Shown piece by piece: positions 1 to 10,764 of a stretch of 64,000 bases of DNA. The notes under the pieces are model-generated. The model was not told the origin of the DNA, ran no database searches, and was given only the letters and a program-made list of their open reading frames with translations. Position 1 is the stretch's first letter, and each line of letters starts with the position of its first letter. Position numbers and translations under genes: made by a program. Origin of the DNA: Linanthus parryae (Eukaryota > Streptophyta > Magnoliopsida > Ericales > Polemoniaceae). The DNA lies in NCBI GenBank assembly GCA_023055425.1, contig JALGPY010000012.1:11529922-11593921 (forward strand), in the 5' to 3' direction.

Positions 1-97
1 TGAATCCATGCTTGGCCAAGCACTGCATGAGTTCCAGCAAGGGAATTACATGGCCTTGAGCAGGATAAGGTATGGCTAAAACATGTGGACTACCCAT
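1..97 (-). CDS. UDP-glycosyltransferase, first 32 codons only (UGT83A1-like, copy U1)
   Basis: The ATG is at 97-95 on the minus strand and the frame runs off the left edge. The visible protein begins MGSPHVLAIPYPAQGHVIPL and continues through the first helix to ...AKHGF. The H in PAQGHV is the usual catalytic histidine of plant family-1 UGTs, which move a sugar from a UDP-sugar to small acceptors in the cytosol. The N-terminus closely resembles the other UGT copies in the window (MRKPHVLVLPIPAQGHVIPL at 51276; MAKPHVLFIPIPAQGHVIPL at 47670), so this is the leftmost visible member of a minus-strand tandem cluster. No break is visible in the part present, but whether the gene is intact cannot be judged from here. 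Confidence 0.85.
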   Translation of the reverse strand, partial: MGSPHVLAIPYPAQGHVIPLLELMQCLAKHGF

Positions 98-1925
98 TTT
101 TTAGATTTTCGGCTAAATAAGGTTCTTTGTAATGTGTACTTGAGAATTAACTTTCTTGCACCCTTTTTATAGGCAACCTATTTAGTCACCTAGAATTTTT
201 TTAAATTAATAATACAGTCATACCCTTCAGTATATTTCTTAATACAACAGTTGACTCTTAACAATTTCCCTTTTCTCGTGAAACTTATGTAGCAAAAAGG
301 CCCTACTATGTTTAAAAAAAACCCACATGTTTCCTAAAGGGTGACATGACCAACCTCATAACACTGTTTCGTTAACTTGGACTAAGGGGATGTTGAAGAC
401 CAAAAAGACCTTTAATCCATTAAGCACCCGTCTGAGGGTATTTTGACCATTTACACACTTTGGGGTGAAAGGGGGACATATCTTAAAATGTAAGGAGTTC
501 AGTGTCTCTTATGGAAATATGGGGGAAGTAGTCTCCGGATGTAGTAAATGTAAGGGATTTTTCTGTAGTTAACCGTTCGGAATATGAAAAATGATAATTA
601 TTTTTTGAATGCTTATGTTACAAATAGTGCACTATTTTTTTACCGCAATAAGACCCATCCATGAATGCATTATCACTTTATCAGCATCGGTACTTGGAGG
701 TGAATTTTACGAAATTTAGGTTGCCCAAGCAAAGAATTGACAAGTGACAAAACACAAGCTTGCAAAAGATGCCTTAAGACGGCACTGAAAAGTGACCGAT
801 TATTCGGAGTCCCAAAAAGTTACGAATGCAAAGAGCCAAATCGTAAATTTTGTTATTTTCTCATGACTTGTCAAGAAAGGCATCTTCTTAAATCTTGTTA
901 CTGATCCGGTGATGCCTATTCAGTAACTTATTAAGCATTTCTGTGTGGAATACTTTTGATTTACTAAATGATTCTTTCTAATACCAAAGACAGTTTTACT
1001 TGTAAATGATATTAGTCCCTTCAAAACAAAATCCTAGATCCTCCAGTATCAATAAAAGCATTGATCGAGTCTTTGCACATTGTTGCTTTCTGATTATCTG
1101 TTTTGTATAGACTCTAGATTTAGTGATGTTCTAGTGTCTTGTTTTTTCTTCTTTTCTGTACATAACTTCTAGGAATATCCGGGCTCAAGTTTTACAATGT
1201 TACTTCAGACTTATTTATAGAGTATGTTTTGTGCGTTAGCATGACTTAGTCGATATTCATTTTGTTGTATCTAGTTGGCTTTTCCTGATATTATTATTGG
1301 CTTGTATAGTTTGTTAGTTGTAGCAAACTCATTCAAATTACCGCCTCTTTTATTCCATCAATCTTTATACTCTTAACCACCACTTGGTTGTCACTTTCGA
1401 AATGATCAACTCGAGGACAAGATATTCTGAACTGTAGATGCTTCTGTCTATGATAAACTTATGTAATTTTCTCATATTGTAGCGATGCGAATATTGGAAT
1501 TGTGCAATAGTGCACTATCTATTATAGGAACTTGTCCTTTAGTTTGTTCGTCTTTTCCTTTTGTTGCTATCTAACTGTTTACCCATATGTTATTCTGATT
1601 TATACTTTGTTAGTAAGTAACGGACTCCACCAATTGCCAGGCCTTGAAGAGAAGCCTGCAAGAAAACATGGTTTTACTGATGCAAGATCAGATTGTGACA
1701 TTTCGAGAAAGGGGTAGGAATATATACTGATTTATTACCAAAATGTCCCCACCAGTGAAGGATGGACCCTGATTCTATCTAGGTAGATAAGTAAATTACA
1801 GATTACTTGGCACACATACACACGTAAATAAATTGTGTTTTACGATTCTGTCAGTTGAAGTGCCATACTCAATTTTGGGGCTTCCCACCACATCCCAAGA
1901 GATAGTCAAATATAACATACCACTC
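98..1925. other. Intergenic AT-rich sequence upstream of UGT copy U1
   Basis: No coding region with recognisable homology was seen. This is the 5' flank of the UGT at the left edge and should contain its promoter. I could not single out a convincing TATA box or other element. A further 330 bp without features (2168-2494) lies between the MITE and Copia I. Confidence 0.5.
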
Positions 1926-2167
1926 TGATTCTTCTCTTCCCCATCATTTGACTTTTTTGACTCGTATCTGGGTCTTTTTAAGAAGATGATTTGGATTGCA
2001 AAACGATACGAATTTTAACTTTTTCACCTTGTTATAGAACAACTTTTACCTTACAACACCATGAAAAAAATATCAAAAAATTGGATCATTTAGCTATTCA
2101 CCGGGTCAAAATGACCCAGCCAATAGTGATAAAAGTCAAGATGATGGGGAAGAGAAGAATCAAAGTG
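1926..2167. mobile_element. Foldback MITE-like element
   Basis: The ends are inverted repeats of about 25-30 bp: the left end reads TGATTCTTCTCTTCCCCATC, and the right end is its near-exact complement (AGATGATGGGGAAGAGAAG, then AATCA). The interior is also partly self-complementary, so the whole 240 bp could fold into a hairpin. There is no coding capacity. A related copy lies in the intron of the intact UGT at 50434-50655; they share the core ACAACACCATGAAAAAAATA. The superfamily is not assigned because no clear target duplication was recognised. Confidence 0.6.
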
Positions 2168-2499
2168 GTATCCACTTTACATATGTAAAAGAAGCAATTC
2201 ACATTGTGCCCCAGTAGTTATCTACTGTTTCGTTTAAGTTCTCATCCCCTAAACTTAGCTCCTGACCTTTTATCTGTAAACAATAATCTAATCTTAAGCA
2301 CTTCTTTGTGGCCACATATATAAATTAATCATGTAAATCTGAAATTTGAATGAAATAGTATAAGAAAAACTAATTGCCTTGGTGCTTCTTCTGGAAACCT
2401 AGAGCAATGACCACAAGCACCGATGGATCCACAAAAAGAAAAATGCATAGGAAAGTTATCAACCACACAAGACAATTGAAAACAGCACATACATGTATG

Positions 2500-3699
2500 T
2501 GTTGGATTGAATACTGAAAGCCATGCTTTTTGTATTGGATTATATGAATTTGATATTTATGAGAATAGTTTTGGGCAATGTTTTTGCATTATATTATTAT
2601 TGTGCATAGTTGTCTAGTCGTGAGTTCACAATCTAGATGGAATTAGACAAACCATCGGAACGATTGTAGCACATTGTTTTAGTAGGTCTGTCTTGGCTAA
2701 AGGAAACATTATAGTTCATACTATAGTTTCAACTCAATGTGCTACTATACTTTGTGTATATTGAACAGGACCAAGTTGAGATCATTGTCTTTGTACTGAC
2801 AGAATAAGACAAGCTATGTATCATGGTTATTATGATTACTTATGCTCTTAATCCTTAGATAGTCAATGTGCACGTGTATTTAGTAGTTATTGCTTTGACA
2901 AGTCAAGTGAGTGAGATTCCTATGGAGTCAATAACCTCGGTGAGTTGGGTAATACTATTGAGTCCATGGTGTAGATTGATATATCGAAGGAATCCATGTC
3001 CCGGTTATGGGATTGATGATACCCCCTTGATGAAGCTTATAAGTTTTGATTATGTCAAACACTGCAGGTAGATTACTTGGTAATCTGGACATATCAAATA
3101 AGTTAAGTGGTAAGGATCAAGGAATTTGGGAAGAGGTCGATTAAATGAATTAGTCAGTAATTAATTTAATCGACGGATATCTGTAATCTTAACATGGGGA
3201 GATAATAAGTATTTAATAACAGGAGCTCGAAATATTAATTTTTGAGAATATGGACAGGAGTGCAATAACAGTTATTTAGTGGTACTAACTGTTATTAACT
3301 TTATTCAGACTAGGTTCGGGTGGAACCAGAAGTCCTAATAAAGTTGGGAGCCTGATTCGTATTTTCTCCTCCAGGTCCCTCCCGTAGCCTATATAAGTTT
3401 CCTTAGCCTTCAGAATTCGTATGCTTTAGATACACACCGAAATCTAGGGTTTCGAGAGTGAGAGCAATTCGTGGAGGCTGAGAAGGATTCTGGAAGCAGC
3501 AAGCCCACGCTTGCATCCAGGAGGAACTTCAGGAATACGGGAGAAGATCAGGAGTGTTCTCAGACCTACATCAGATAGCTTGGACGCAGGTATGAACCCT
3601 AATTCAGCCTAGTAGGGTTTATATCGTTCATGTTGAAACGAATTCTAAACGGTATAGCAGACATGCAGTCGAACTGGTCCGGGGATTTGCCTCCCTTCA
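2500..3699 (+). repeat. 5' LTR of Copia I
   Basis: 1200 bp with TG...CA ends. A probable TATA box (CCTATATAAG) lies near 3389. It is 84 bp shorter than the 3' LTR because a block equivalent to about 22061-22143 is missing after GTTGTCTA. Confidence 0.9.
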
Positions 3700-3701
3700 A
3701 T

Positions 3702-3713
3702 TGGTATCAGAGC
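3702..3713 (+). promoter_or_regulatory. Primer-binding site of Copia I
   Basis: TGGTATCAGAGC, two bases after the LTR, complements the 3' end of initiator tRNA-Met, the usual plant copia primer. The stretch 3714-4802 after it is untranslated leader with no recognised gene. Confidence 0.9.
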
Positions 3714-4802
3714 CAGGTTCGACTCTGCATATCTGCTATACATCCATGTTTTCCAATAATCGGACCGGCTATGCATGTTAGAGTAGGAAGATTGCAATGT
3801 CTAACTCTGTTTTGCAGATTGAATCATGTCCTGCTATTATGGTCATACTATTTGATGTATGTGGTTTGATTTGGTTTTGATTCCCACGCTGTTTTTCGTG
3901 GATGAAAAATATTTGTAACCTTCTGTAATAGTAAACACGAGGTTCTCTTATTCTAGCATTAGATAAACGTGTGAGCTCCTTGGTGGAATTGAAAGTCTGT
4001 AGCAGTCTCTGGTACTCTGTTACAGACTGATTTGCGGAATCCATGGAGACTAGGGTTACTGTAATATTAGTGGAGACAGAAGGACGAAAGATTGCAGATC
4101 GTCAAGTTTTCCACAGCGACAGCATGTCGATTTTCTGAAAAAGTTTTTCGGCGACCTTACCGGTAAGGTCGATCCCCGTGTCGCTGGGTCAGATGGGTCT
4201 TGCTAACCCGACTAAAGAAGCTCCGACCATAATAGCTGGACTGTGTGTGGTTGAATTCTTTTTATGTGCCTGATTATATCTTTGTGTATGATTATTGTGG
4301 ATGCTTGCATGTTAAATCATGGACAACATGGATATATAAATTTAATTTGTATTAAATTATTTAAACAACTAAGTGGTAGAGGGAGTCTAGTGTTTATAGA
4401 TCTCGCGGTCTCCATCATTGATTTATAAGTGATGTAGTTGGTTTTGTGTGTTAGCCGTGGAGTTAACCTTCTTATCGAACATAACCACTGCAGTATCACT
4501 GGTATAAATTCCTTTAAGGATATTTCTAATAATTACTGTTTATGTGTCATCTCTCCATCTGAGAGGCATGTAATGGGGTAATGGGTTAGAAGTAAAATGA
4601 TGGTATATAACTTAGATGTAAGTTATAGTATCCTCCCCATCGGAGTCAATGCTATGGCTTGCAGGACCAAAGGTACCATGTCTAACTATAGAATGAATGG
4701 TAGACGTCCACCCATCGTGGTATACTATTTTTATGTGTGTTAGACTATTGGTGGTTTACATTGCCCTTATATGTTTTATTTACATGATTCTCAGGTTCAA
4801 AA

Positions 4803-5103
4803 ATGTCGAACTCATTCAACCCACTATCTATTCTCTTGAATGAAAACAAACTCAATGGATCATCCTATATTGATTGGAAGAGGAATTTGAATATCGTGCT
4901 AACTGCTGAGGATTACAAATTTGTGCTTCTTGGGGAATGTCCTGCAGAACCTCTAGAAGGGGCTTCTGAGGAAGAAGCCAAGCCTTATAAGAGGTGGCAG
5001 AAAGTCGACCAGATGGCTAAATGCTACATATTAGGCTCCATGTCTAATGTGTTGCAGCATCAGCATGATAACATGGGCTCTGCCCTTGAGATCATGGAGA
5101 ACC
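4803..5103 (+). pseudogene. Copia I gag, N-terminal part, cut by the Athila insertion
   Basis: The frame starts MSNSFNPLSILLNENKLNG and continues with YIDWKRNLNIVL, the typical N-terminus of a plant copia gag (UBN2-type domain). It stops abruptly at ...EIMENL where the Athila LTR begins (TGACAGCG at 5104). The same gag resumes at 18069 with NLKEMFGDQDRAARQ after the 5-bp duplication GAACC. So the two parts were one reading frame before the insertion. Confidence 0.92.
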
Positions 5104-6855
5104 TGACAGCGTAAACCTATCTGCTTTTTCGCAAGTGTACGATCAAGTAATATAGAGTATGTAATTGTGACTCTGGTTGTCGAACCCTCGAGAACAGTTT
5201 CAGTTGTTGCTAATCAGAATTAGAGTTAGACACAAAGTTTGTAAAAAGGAGGAAGGTTTGGGATTTGACTCTACTAAATTTTAATAAATAAAAACAGTAA
5301 AAAGCTTATTTTATTTTTCTGTTGAATATTTTGCAGAAATTGTTGTAGTTGTAAAAGTTGATAATTCTAAAAATCTAGGTTCCAGGATCCCCTAGGGTTA
5401 CTCTCCAGCTTCCATAGTATATTCGATTTCAGAAACACACGATGGTTTTGTTTATGCCAGCATACCAATAGTACAATCTCCTCTCGGTCTCATGCACCTA
5501 TCACTCTCCTGCAGATTTTTGGGTCCTCTCGATCCACCTAAATCTGCAGGTTCGTTCTAAGTCTGCTAGGGTTACAGGTTCTCCTCTCGGTCCCCCCCTA
5601 AACGTCTAGCAGTTGGTCTAATGCTTATGGGCTAGTCCCCTGATTCTCTTCACCTCTCGGTCCATCAAGGCAGAGTACTAAATCCTGTCTTTTCTTCCTA
5701 ACTTTCACTGGTCACTCTCGTGCACCAGATCCTGTCTGTAACACTCCTGGGTGATCAAGCCATTCATGTATGTAAATAAAATCAAAGACAGAATAATAAA
5801 CAATCCATCCTGTATTAAGGCTTAGCTAGCCATGCATCTGAAAATCAAACAACCAAGTCTGCTGAATTCATAAACCCTAGGTTCACCAAGAACCTAGGCA
5901 AAAGGTCTAGCTAGCTTGCATTATTTAAAAACAACGTTTCATAAAAAGAGAAAAGATCAAACTAGTTATTTTCTGAAGATACTGGAAAACTGCTCCAATC
6001 CTGCTCTGCTCCAACTCCTGGCTGCTGTGAAACTGGCTGCTGATGATGATGATAGATGTGAGTGTGTATGTGTTACCCTAATTCAGTGCTGGGACACCTC
6101 CTTTTATACTGCCACAGTCTCCAAAACTGATGCACGAAATTCCTGTTTTACCCTCGAAAAGACCCGTCCTGGAAGCTTCTGGAAACCTTCTGTGCGTTCG
6201 AACGCACACTTTCTGCGTTCAAACGCAGTGCGTCTGAACGCACACCTTCTGCGTTTGAACGCAGGCCTTAACCGTTTTTTCATCTTCCTCTTCTGGCTTC
6301 TGGACCCGTGCGTTTTGAACGCAGCTCCTCTGCGTTTGAACGCACCCCTTGGCCTTCTCTTCTCTTGAGTGTTGAGTCCTGCGTTTGAACGCAAGAAGTG
6401 CGTTTGAACGCACCCCTTAATTTTTCAGCACTTCGGCCTCTGACCCCTGCGTTTGAACGCAGACTGCCTGCGTCTGAACGCAGGACTTAGCCAATTTTCT
6501 GTCATTTTCCTGCTGCCCCCATCTTGTGCGTCTGAACGCAGATGCCCTGCGTTTGAACGCACCACTTAGCATTTTTTCCTCTTCTTCTGCTCAGCTTTCC
6601 TGACACGCTGCCTCCCATCCAAGTTAATCTCATGCATTTTTCGGCACCTGTTACCTGCACATCATAACACGCACCCGCGATCATATCCAACAAACCAAAG
6701 TATGCATAAAATTACTCAAATTTTTGCAGTCATGATCTATAAATCTCTGTCTCGTATCAGGTGGAAAATAAGCTGAAAATGGCCAAACTCAACTCTCACA
6801 GGGTCAAAACCAATGGTAAAAAGATGTCCCAAACTAATACATTTTCAAGCTGTCA
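5104..6855 (-). repeat. 3' LTR of the Athila-type element
   Basis: 1752 bp. It matches 16318-18068 almost base for base; one extra T inside a palindrome near 6312 accounts for the extra base. It carries 12 TGCGT/ACGCA palindromes (6193-6561) and the same TATA box (CCTTTTATA on the plus strand, about 6101-6109) as the other LTR. Confidence 0.92.
6193..6561. repeat. Palindrome-pair array in the Athila 3' LTR
   Basis: Twelve copies of a 14-mer TGCGT-NNNN-ACGCA (commonest TGCGTTTGAACGCA). They start at 6193, 6214, 6229, 6250, 6309 (one extra T), 6331, 6380, 6399, 6448, 6469, 6527 and 6548. They form six pairs with start-to-start spacing 19-22 bp, mostly 21; most pairs repeat every 68-80 bp. The arms are almost constant while the centre varies (TTGA, TCGA, TCAA, CTGA). 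Confidence 0.95.
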
Positions 6856-6870
6856 AAATACCCCCACACT
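6856..6870 (-). promoter_or_regulatory. Polypurine tract of the Athila-type element
   Basis: On the minus strand AAGTGTGGGGGTATTT lies directly before the 3' LTR start TGACAGC. This is the position and composition of a plus-strand primer. The 11-mer AGTGTGGGGGT recurs at 8140-8150 and 9771-9781. Confidence 0.85.
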
Positions 6871-8139
6871 TACCTCTGCTCGTCCCGAGCAGACCCTTGC
6901 ATACTGCCTTGCAGACCCATTTTTGCATACTTTAATTGCATACTTCCCCTCTTTCACAGATTCAAGACACAGACCAAAACACTCAAGAGACGACTGACTC
7001 AGATACAGAATATACACAAACTGACTCAAGACACAGCTAAAATTTTTTTATATTTTCTGAAATTGGGCAACCTCTCTATCATAAACTGAAATCATCAAAC
7101 CCTCACAAGCTTATTTCGAAATTCCACAACACGCAGCAAGAAATGATATAAACTGATCCTATGCACAAATTCACTAAGGTATCCCCAAACATCCACCAAA
7201 CCAACCAAGATAAAGCACGTCTTTTGACTTTGAGGGTCCAGGCATCTATAGTCAACAGATAATTTTTCTTCGCCAAGTCATTTGAGGTTTTCAGACCCTC
7301 TTAGCCGTTATTGCGTTTGTTTTGCAAATTGTCCCATTGCTGGGAGACACAACTCCTGTGTAATACGGCTTGACTTTAATTTCCCTCTTACGCTCTAAAT
7401 TGGATTGAATCCAAATTTTCCATGTGAATGGAAGCACATTATGTTGTTTCTCCTTTAAGCGCAAAATATTATTTATTTATTTATATATTTTTTTTTTCAA
7501 TCACCTCTGTTTTTTTACAACTGCGCAGCAGAGCTTTAAGAGTGCGGGCTTTTTAGGATTTTTTCTTGGAACCACCTTAAGGGATGGTGGTGTACATTCT
7601 CCAACTTCGCTTAGGCCACAGATTTGTACCACATAAAACCGACTCTACACGAAGGTCCACCCCAGATTCCAAGAGTCCACCAGTTTCCACGGGAAACAGA
7701 ATATTCAATTATCTAAAGACCAAATCTGCCTAGCACACTAGAGAAGTCAAAAGTATGCCTGTTATCTACTTTCCACATTCCTGAATACCCGGGATAGCCT
7801 GTCGTGAAAATTGTGCACAAAATACTAAAATTTGAAGTATCCCTGCTACGGTGCTTCCTACTCTCATAAGCTCTTTCATTGGATTCTCTTCAGTTTCTAG
7901 GTCCTAAGTTGCCCTTTCTCAATTTTTTTTTTCTTTAGAATTATTTATTTATTATTTTTATATTTTTTTTATATATATTATATTTTCATATTTTTTTTTT
8001 TAATATATCATGCAAGGTCAGAAAGTTTGGTGGGTAGACTCAACATAAAAAACGTGCTGACTCAAAAAATGAAAATAAAATGAAAAATAAAAGTGACAAA
8101 AATATGCTGACATGGCTATGCAGGAGGACACGATTCCCC
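6871..8139 (-). other. Non-coding 3' region of the Athila-type element
   Basis: About 1.27 kb between the env-position ORF and the polypurine tract. It has long A/T runs (about 7470-7500 and 7920-8000). No ORF with recognisable homology was seen. Confidence 0.6.
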
Positions 8140-8150
8140 ACCCCCACACT
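8140..8150 (-). promoter_or_regulatory. Second polypurine-tract-like motif
   Basis: AGTGTGGGGGT on the minus strand, 24 bp beyond the stop of the env-position ORF and followed by GGGG. It is identical over 11 nt to the terminal polypurine tract. It could act as an internal plus-strand priming site, or be a scar of recombination. Confidence 0.5.
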
Positions 8151-8173
8151 AGAGGTGTCGCGTCCTCGCGACT

Positions 8174-9624
8174 CTACTGATCTGGCCTGTAACTAGAATC
8201 TGTGTTCTCCGGAGTAGACTGGTCAGTCGGCTCGGGAGATGGTGAAGGGGTTCGCCCTCTGGCGCGTTTCCTCGCAGCATGGCGTGCTGCGGCAGCGGTA
8301 CCAGCGTGGCTGGCACCGGGATGGGCACTGCTGGCCCCTGGGTCTGCATGCTCTCTCCTAGGTGGGTACTGGGTACCGGGTCTGCCGGGGTCACCTACAC
8401 TGTCTGCATGTTCAGGGCTCGGTGTGGGGTCATGGCCAGAGAAGCTATCATATGGCCGGCTATCCTCCATTGTCCAGCTGGGACAATTATCATTCGAATA
8501 GCGGTCTGGAAAATTAAACCGCTTACCACCCATGTTGCTCTGAATTTCAGCGAGTGCCGCCTCATGAGCTCTCATGGCGGATGTGTGAGCGTGGTAGATA
8601 TGCTTCTGGGTCTTGAACAATTTGCCAAGACCCCTGGCCATTTTCTTGACCGTCCTTACCAGGTAGTTCTGTACTTTTTCTTGGGCCTTAATTTTCTTTC
8701 TGACCCATTCCTCATGCTCAGTCCTCTCCAGGCGCCCAAAAGAGCTGCGCCTGGCCCCTCTGCTGGACTGCCCCAAGTCAGGGTCGGCCTGCCTGTGTTC
8801 ACTGGAACTGGCAGAACGGGGCAGTTGGAAGGGACCTGGTAAGGCTGGAAAACCCCCATCACCGGGAGGAGGCGGTGGTGGCATGCCAACACCCCCACCC
8901 TGAGGTGGAACAACATCATCATCATCATCCACTTGGACATATTCAGGAGGCCCGTGCACGGCCTCATGCAGCGCACATCTCATGTTCTTATACTTTCGAA
9001 CCTGAATTGGTCGAATATCTCTCAGGTCGCTAGGAATTACCACCAGATAGTCCTGTGCCATTTTTGTTAACATCCCCAGGAGACCCAAACCCTTCTTGCT
9101 GTGAGTCTCTCTCCGTTCCCGGAAAAACTCACAAATAATCTCCGGGAGGCTCACAGACTCGCGGGCCATCAGACAGTAAACAAGCAGGGCAATATTATAA
9201 TCAATGCGGGTAAAGTGTTTTATACCCACAACTCTGTTGTTCACCCACTCGGTCCACCATCTCGCCTCTCGAATCAGGTAGGTCGCAGGGAGTTTCCGGT
9301 AGGAAGGACTCCGTTCCGGGTAGTACCAAGCAGCGCCGGGTACACCAGCACACAGGGTTGTCAAGATCTGCTCACTCAACTGCTCAGATGGATGACGTCT
9401 CAGTTCCTGAAACTGACAGTCATCCAACACTAACTCCAGAACCAGACTCTCTCCTAGGTGGGTATGTCATACCGAATCTTTTTGTCTTGCAGAAAGAAAC
9501 GGTGAGCCTCCATGTTAACAAACCTATGGTCGCAGAAATGGTTAACCCTAAGCAATCGGCAGTCTATGATATTCAAAGGTGCAATCGCCCTATCCGGCCT
9601 CATGTAAGGTTGATCCTCCTCCAT
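8174..9624 (-). pseudogene. Env-position ORF of the Athila-type element (putative plant transposon protein)
   Basis: Two overlapping frames read leftwards. The first begins at the ATG at 9624 (MEEDQPYMRPDRAIAP...) and stops near 9454 after ...KKIRYDIPT. The second is open from about 9466 and runs to 8174 (about 430 codons). A one-base shift near 9455-9465 would account for the break. The second frame contains ATYLIREARWWTEWVNNRV and RIDYNIALLVYCLM, resembling the 'putative plant transposon protein' domain (PF20167-like) common in Athila elements. It then has an acidic run of five Asp, a Pro-rich stretch, a Lys/Arg-rich segment and a Ser/Pro-rich tail. I see no signal peptide, transmembrane segment or cleavage site, so calling it an envelope is not supported. 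It is preceded by a TATA box at 9930-9939 and a palindrome array. Confidence 0.7.
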
Positions 9625-9770
9625 TTCAAGATGCAAACAGTAAAAATTGAAAATATTCAAAGAGAATGAAAAGATAGAACCTGGCTACCCGGAGTGAATC
9701 TTACGGGTACAGATCTGGAAATTTCACTCTGAAGTGGATCTGTCGGTGTTTGGATTGGATGAGTTTGACC

Positions 9771-9781
9771 ACCCCCACACT
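9771..9781 (-). promoter_or_regulatory. Third polypurine-tract-like motif, upstream of the env-position ORF
   Basis: AGTGTGGGGGT on the minus strand followed by GGTC, about 147 bp before the ATG at 9624. With the copy at 8140-8150 it brackets the env-position ORF. Confidence 0.5.
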
Positions 9782-9929
9782 GTTCCTGACCTTCTGGTGG
9801 TCCTACGGTGGTCGTCGGAGGCTGCTGGCGGCAGACTGCTCTGGCGGCTGCTAGGGCAGAGAGAATTTCTAGAGAGAGAGTTGAAAACTGGAAGACTTGT
9901 GTGGAAATGAGTCACTGTCATCCGTACAG

Positions 9930-9939
9930 TATATATAGG
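9930..9939 (-). promoter_or_regulatory. Candidate internal TATA box of the Athila-type element
   Basis: CCTATATATA on the minus strand, 82 bp downstream of the nearest palindrome (10021) and about 306 bp upstream of the ATG at 9624. In the LTR the TATA box TATAAAAGG (17314-17322) stands 85 bp from the nearest palindrome (17407). The equivalent spacing suggests a promoter facing the env-position ORF. Transcription from it is inferred, not seen. Confidence 0.55.
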
Positions 9940-10020
9940 CAAACTTTCAAAAATTGCAGAATGGCCCCAAAATTTCAAAATTTTTCAAATTTTTCCGAAA
10001 TTTTTGATCCCGCTCAAATG

Positions 10021-10591
10021 TGCGTTTGAACGCAGCTCCTGCGTTTGAACGCACAGCTTAAATTTTTCTGGAAATTTTGAAGATCTGATGATCTGCGTTT
10101 GAACGCACGGTGTGCGTTTGAACGCAGTGCTTGAATGTTCATGAATTTTCTGGGTCTGATGAGTTGCGTTCGAACGCACATGAGTTGCGTTTGAACGCAA
10201 TGCTTATCTTCTGCAATCTCTCTGATGAGCTGCGTCTGAACGCACATGAGTTGCGTTTGAACGCACGCCTTTGTCTCTAGAAATTCTCTGCTGATTGGGT
10301 CTGCGTTTAAACGCAGGATCTGCGTCTAAACGCACGTCCTTAGATTTTTCCACCGCATCTCTGTCTTCTTGCGTTTGAACGCACATGCGTTGCGTTTAAA
10401 CGCACCACTTGGTGGCTGGAATTTTTCATGGTGTGATCTGCGTTTGAACGCAGCTCTTCTGCGTTTGAACGCACAAGTGTTTACCGTTTCCAGGTCTTTT
10501 CTGTCCTTTGGTGGGGCTGCGTTTGAACGCAGGGTCTCTGTGTTTGAACGCACACGTGCGTTTGAACGCATGTCTTCTGCGTTTGAACGCA
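10021..10591. repeat. Internal palindrome-pair array of the Athila-type element
   Basis: Eighteen copies of TGCGT-NNNN-ACGCA (one variant starts TGTGT). They start at 10021, 10040, 10094, 10113, 10165, 10186, 10231, 10252, 10302, 10321, 10370, 10391, 10439, 10460, 10518, 10539, 10557 and 10578. They form nine pairs spaced 19 or 21 bp start-to-start. Pairs mostly recur every 66-79 bp; the last pair follows after 39 bp. Centres include TTGA, TCGA, CTGA, TTAA and CTAA. The array lies between the end of gag-pol and the candidate internal TATA box. Confidence 0.95.
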
Positions 10592-10764
10592 CGCCTCTGC
10601 TTCCAGAAACACTGAGTTCAACATTAAATCCCTCTTTCTCACTTTTCTCTCGAATTATGAACATTGTAAAAATTATATAAAAACAACTAATCTATGTTGG
10701 GTTGCCTCCCAACCAGCGCTTGTGATTTACAGTCGACGGCCCGACTTTGTTACCTCTGCTGTAA

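Noticed and set aside
6104..6413. Short ORFs through the palindrome arrays (repeats like RSNA, VQTQ, AFKRR; also at 9985-10680 and 17318-17626)
   Set aside because: They are translations of the TGCGTTTGAACGCA repeat in different frames and on both strands, with no other support.
8202..8842. Plus-strand ORFs opposite the env-position ORF
   Set aside because: Antisense shadows of a GC-rich coding region; no homology.
10021..10591. CRISPR-like array (regular repeats with spacers)
   Set aside because: The repeats are 14 bp, come in pairs with spacers of 5-7 bp, lie inside a plant retrotransposon, and have no cas genes.
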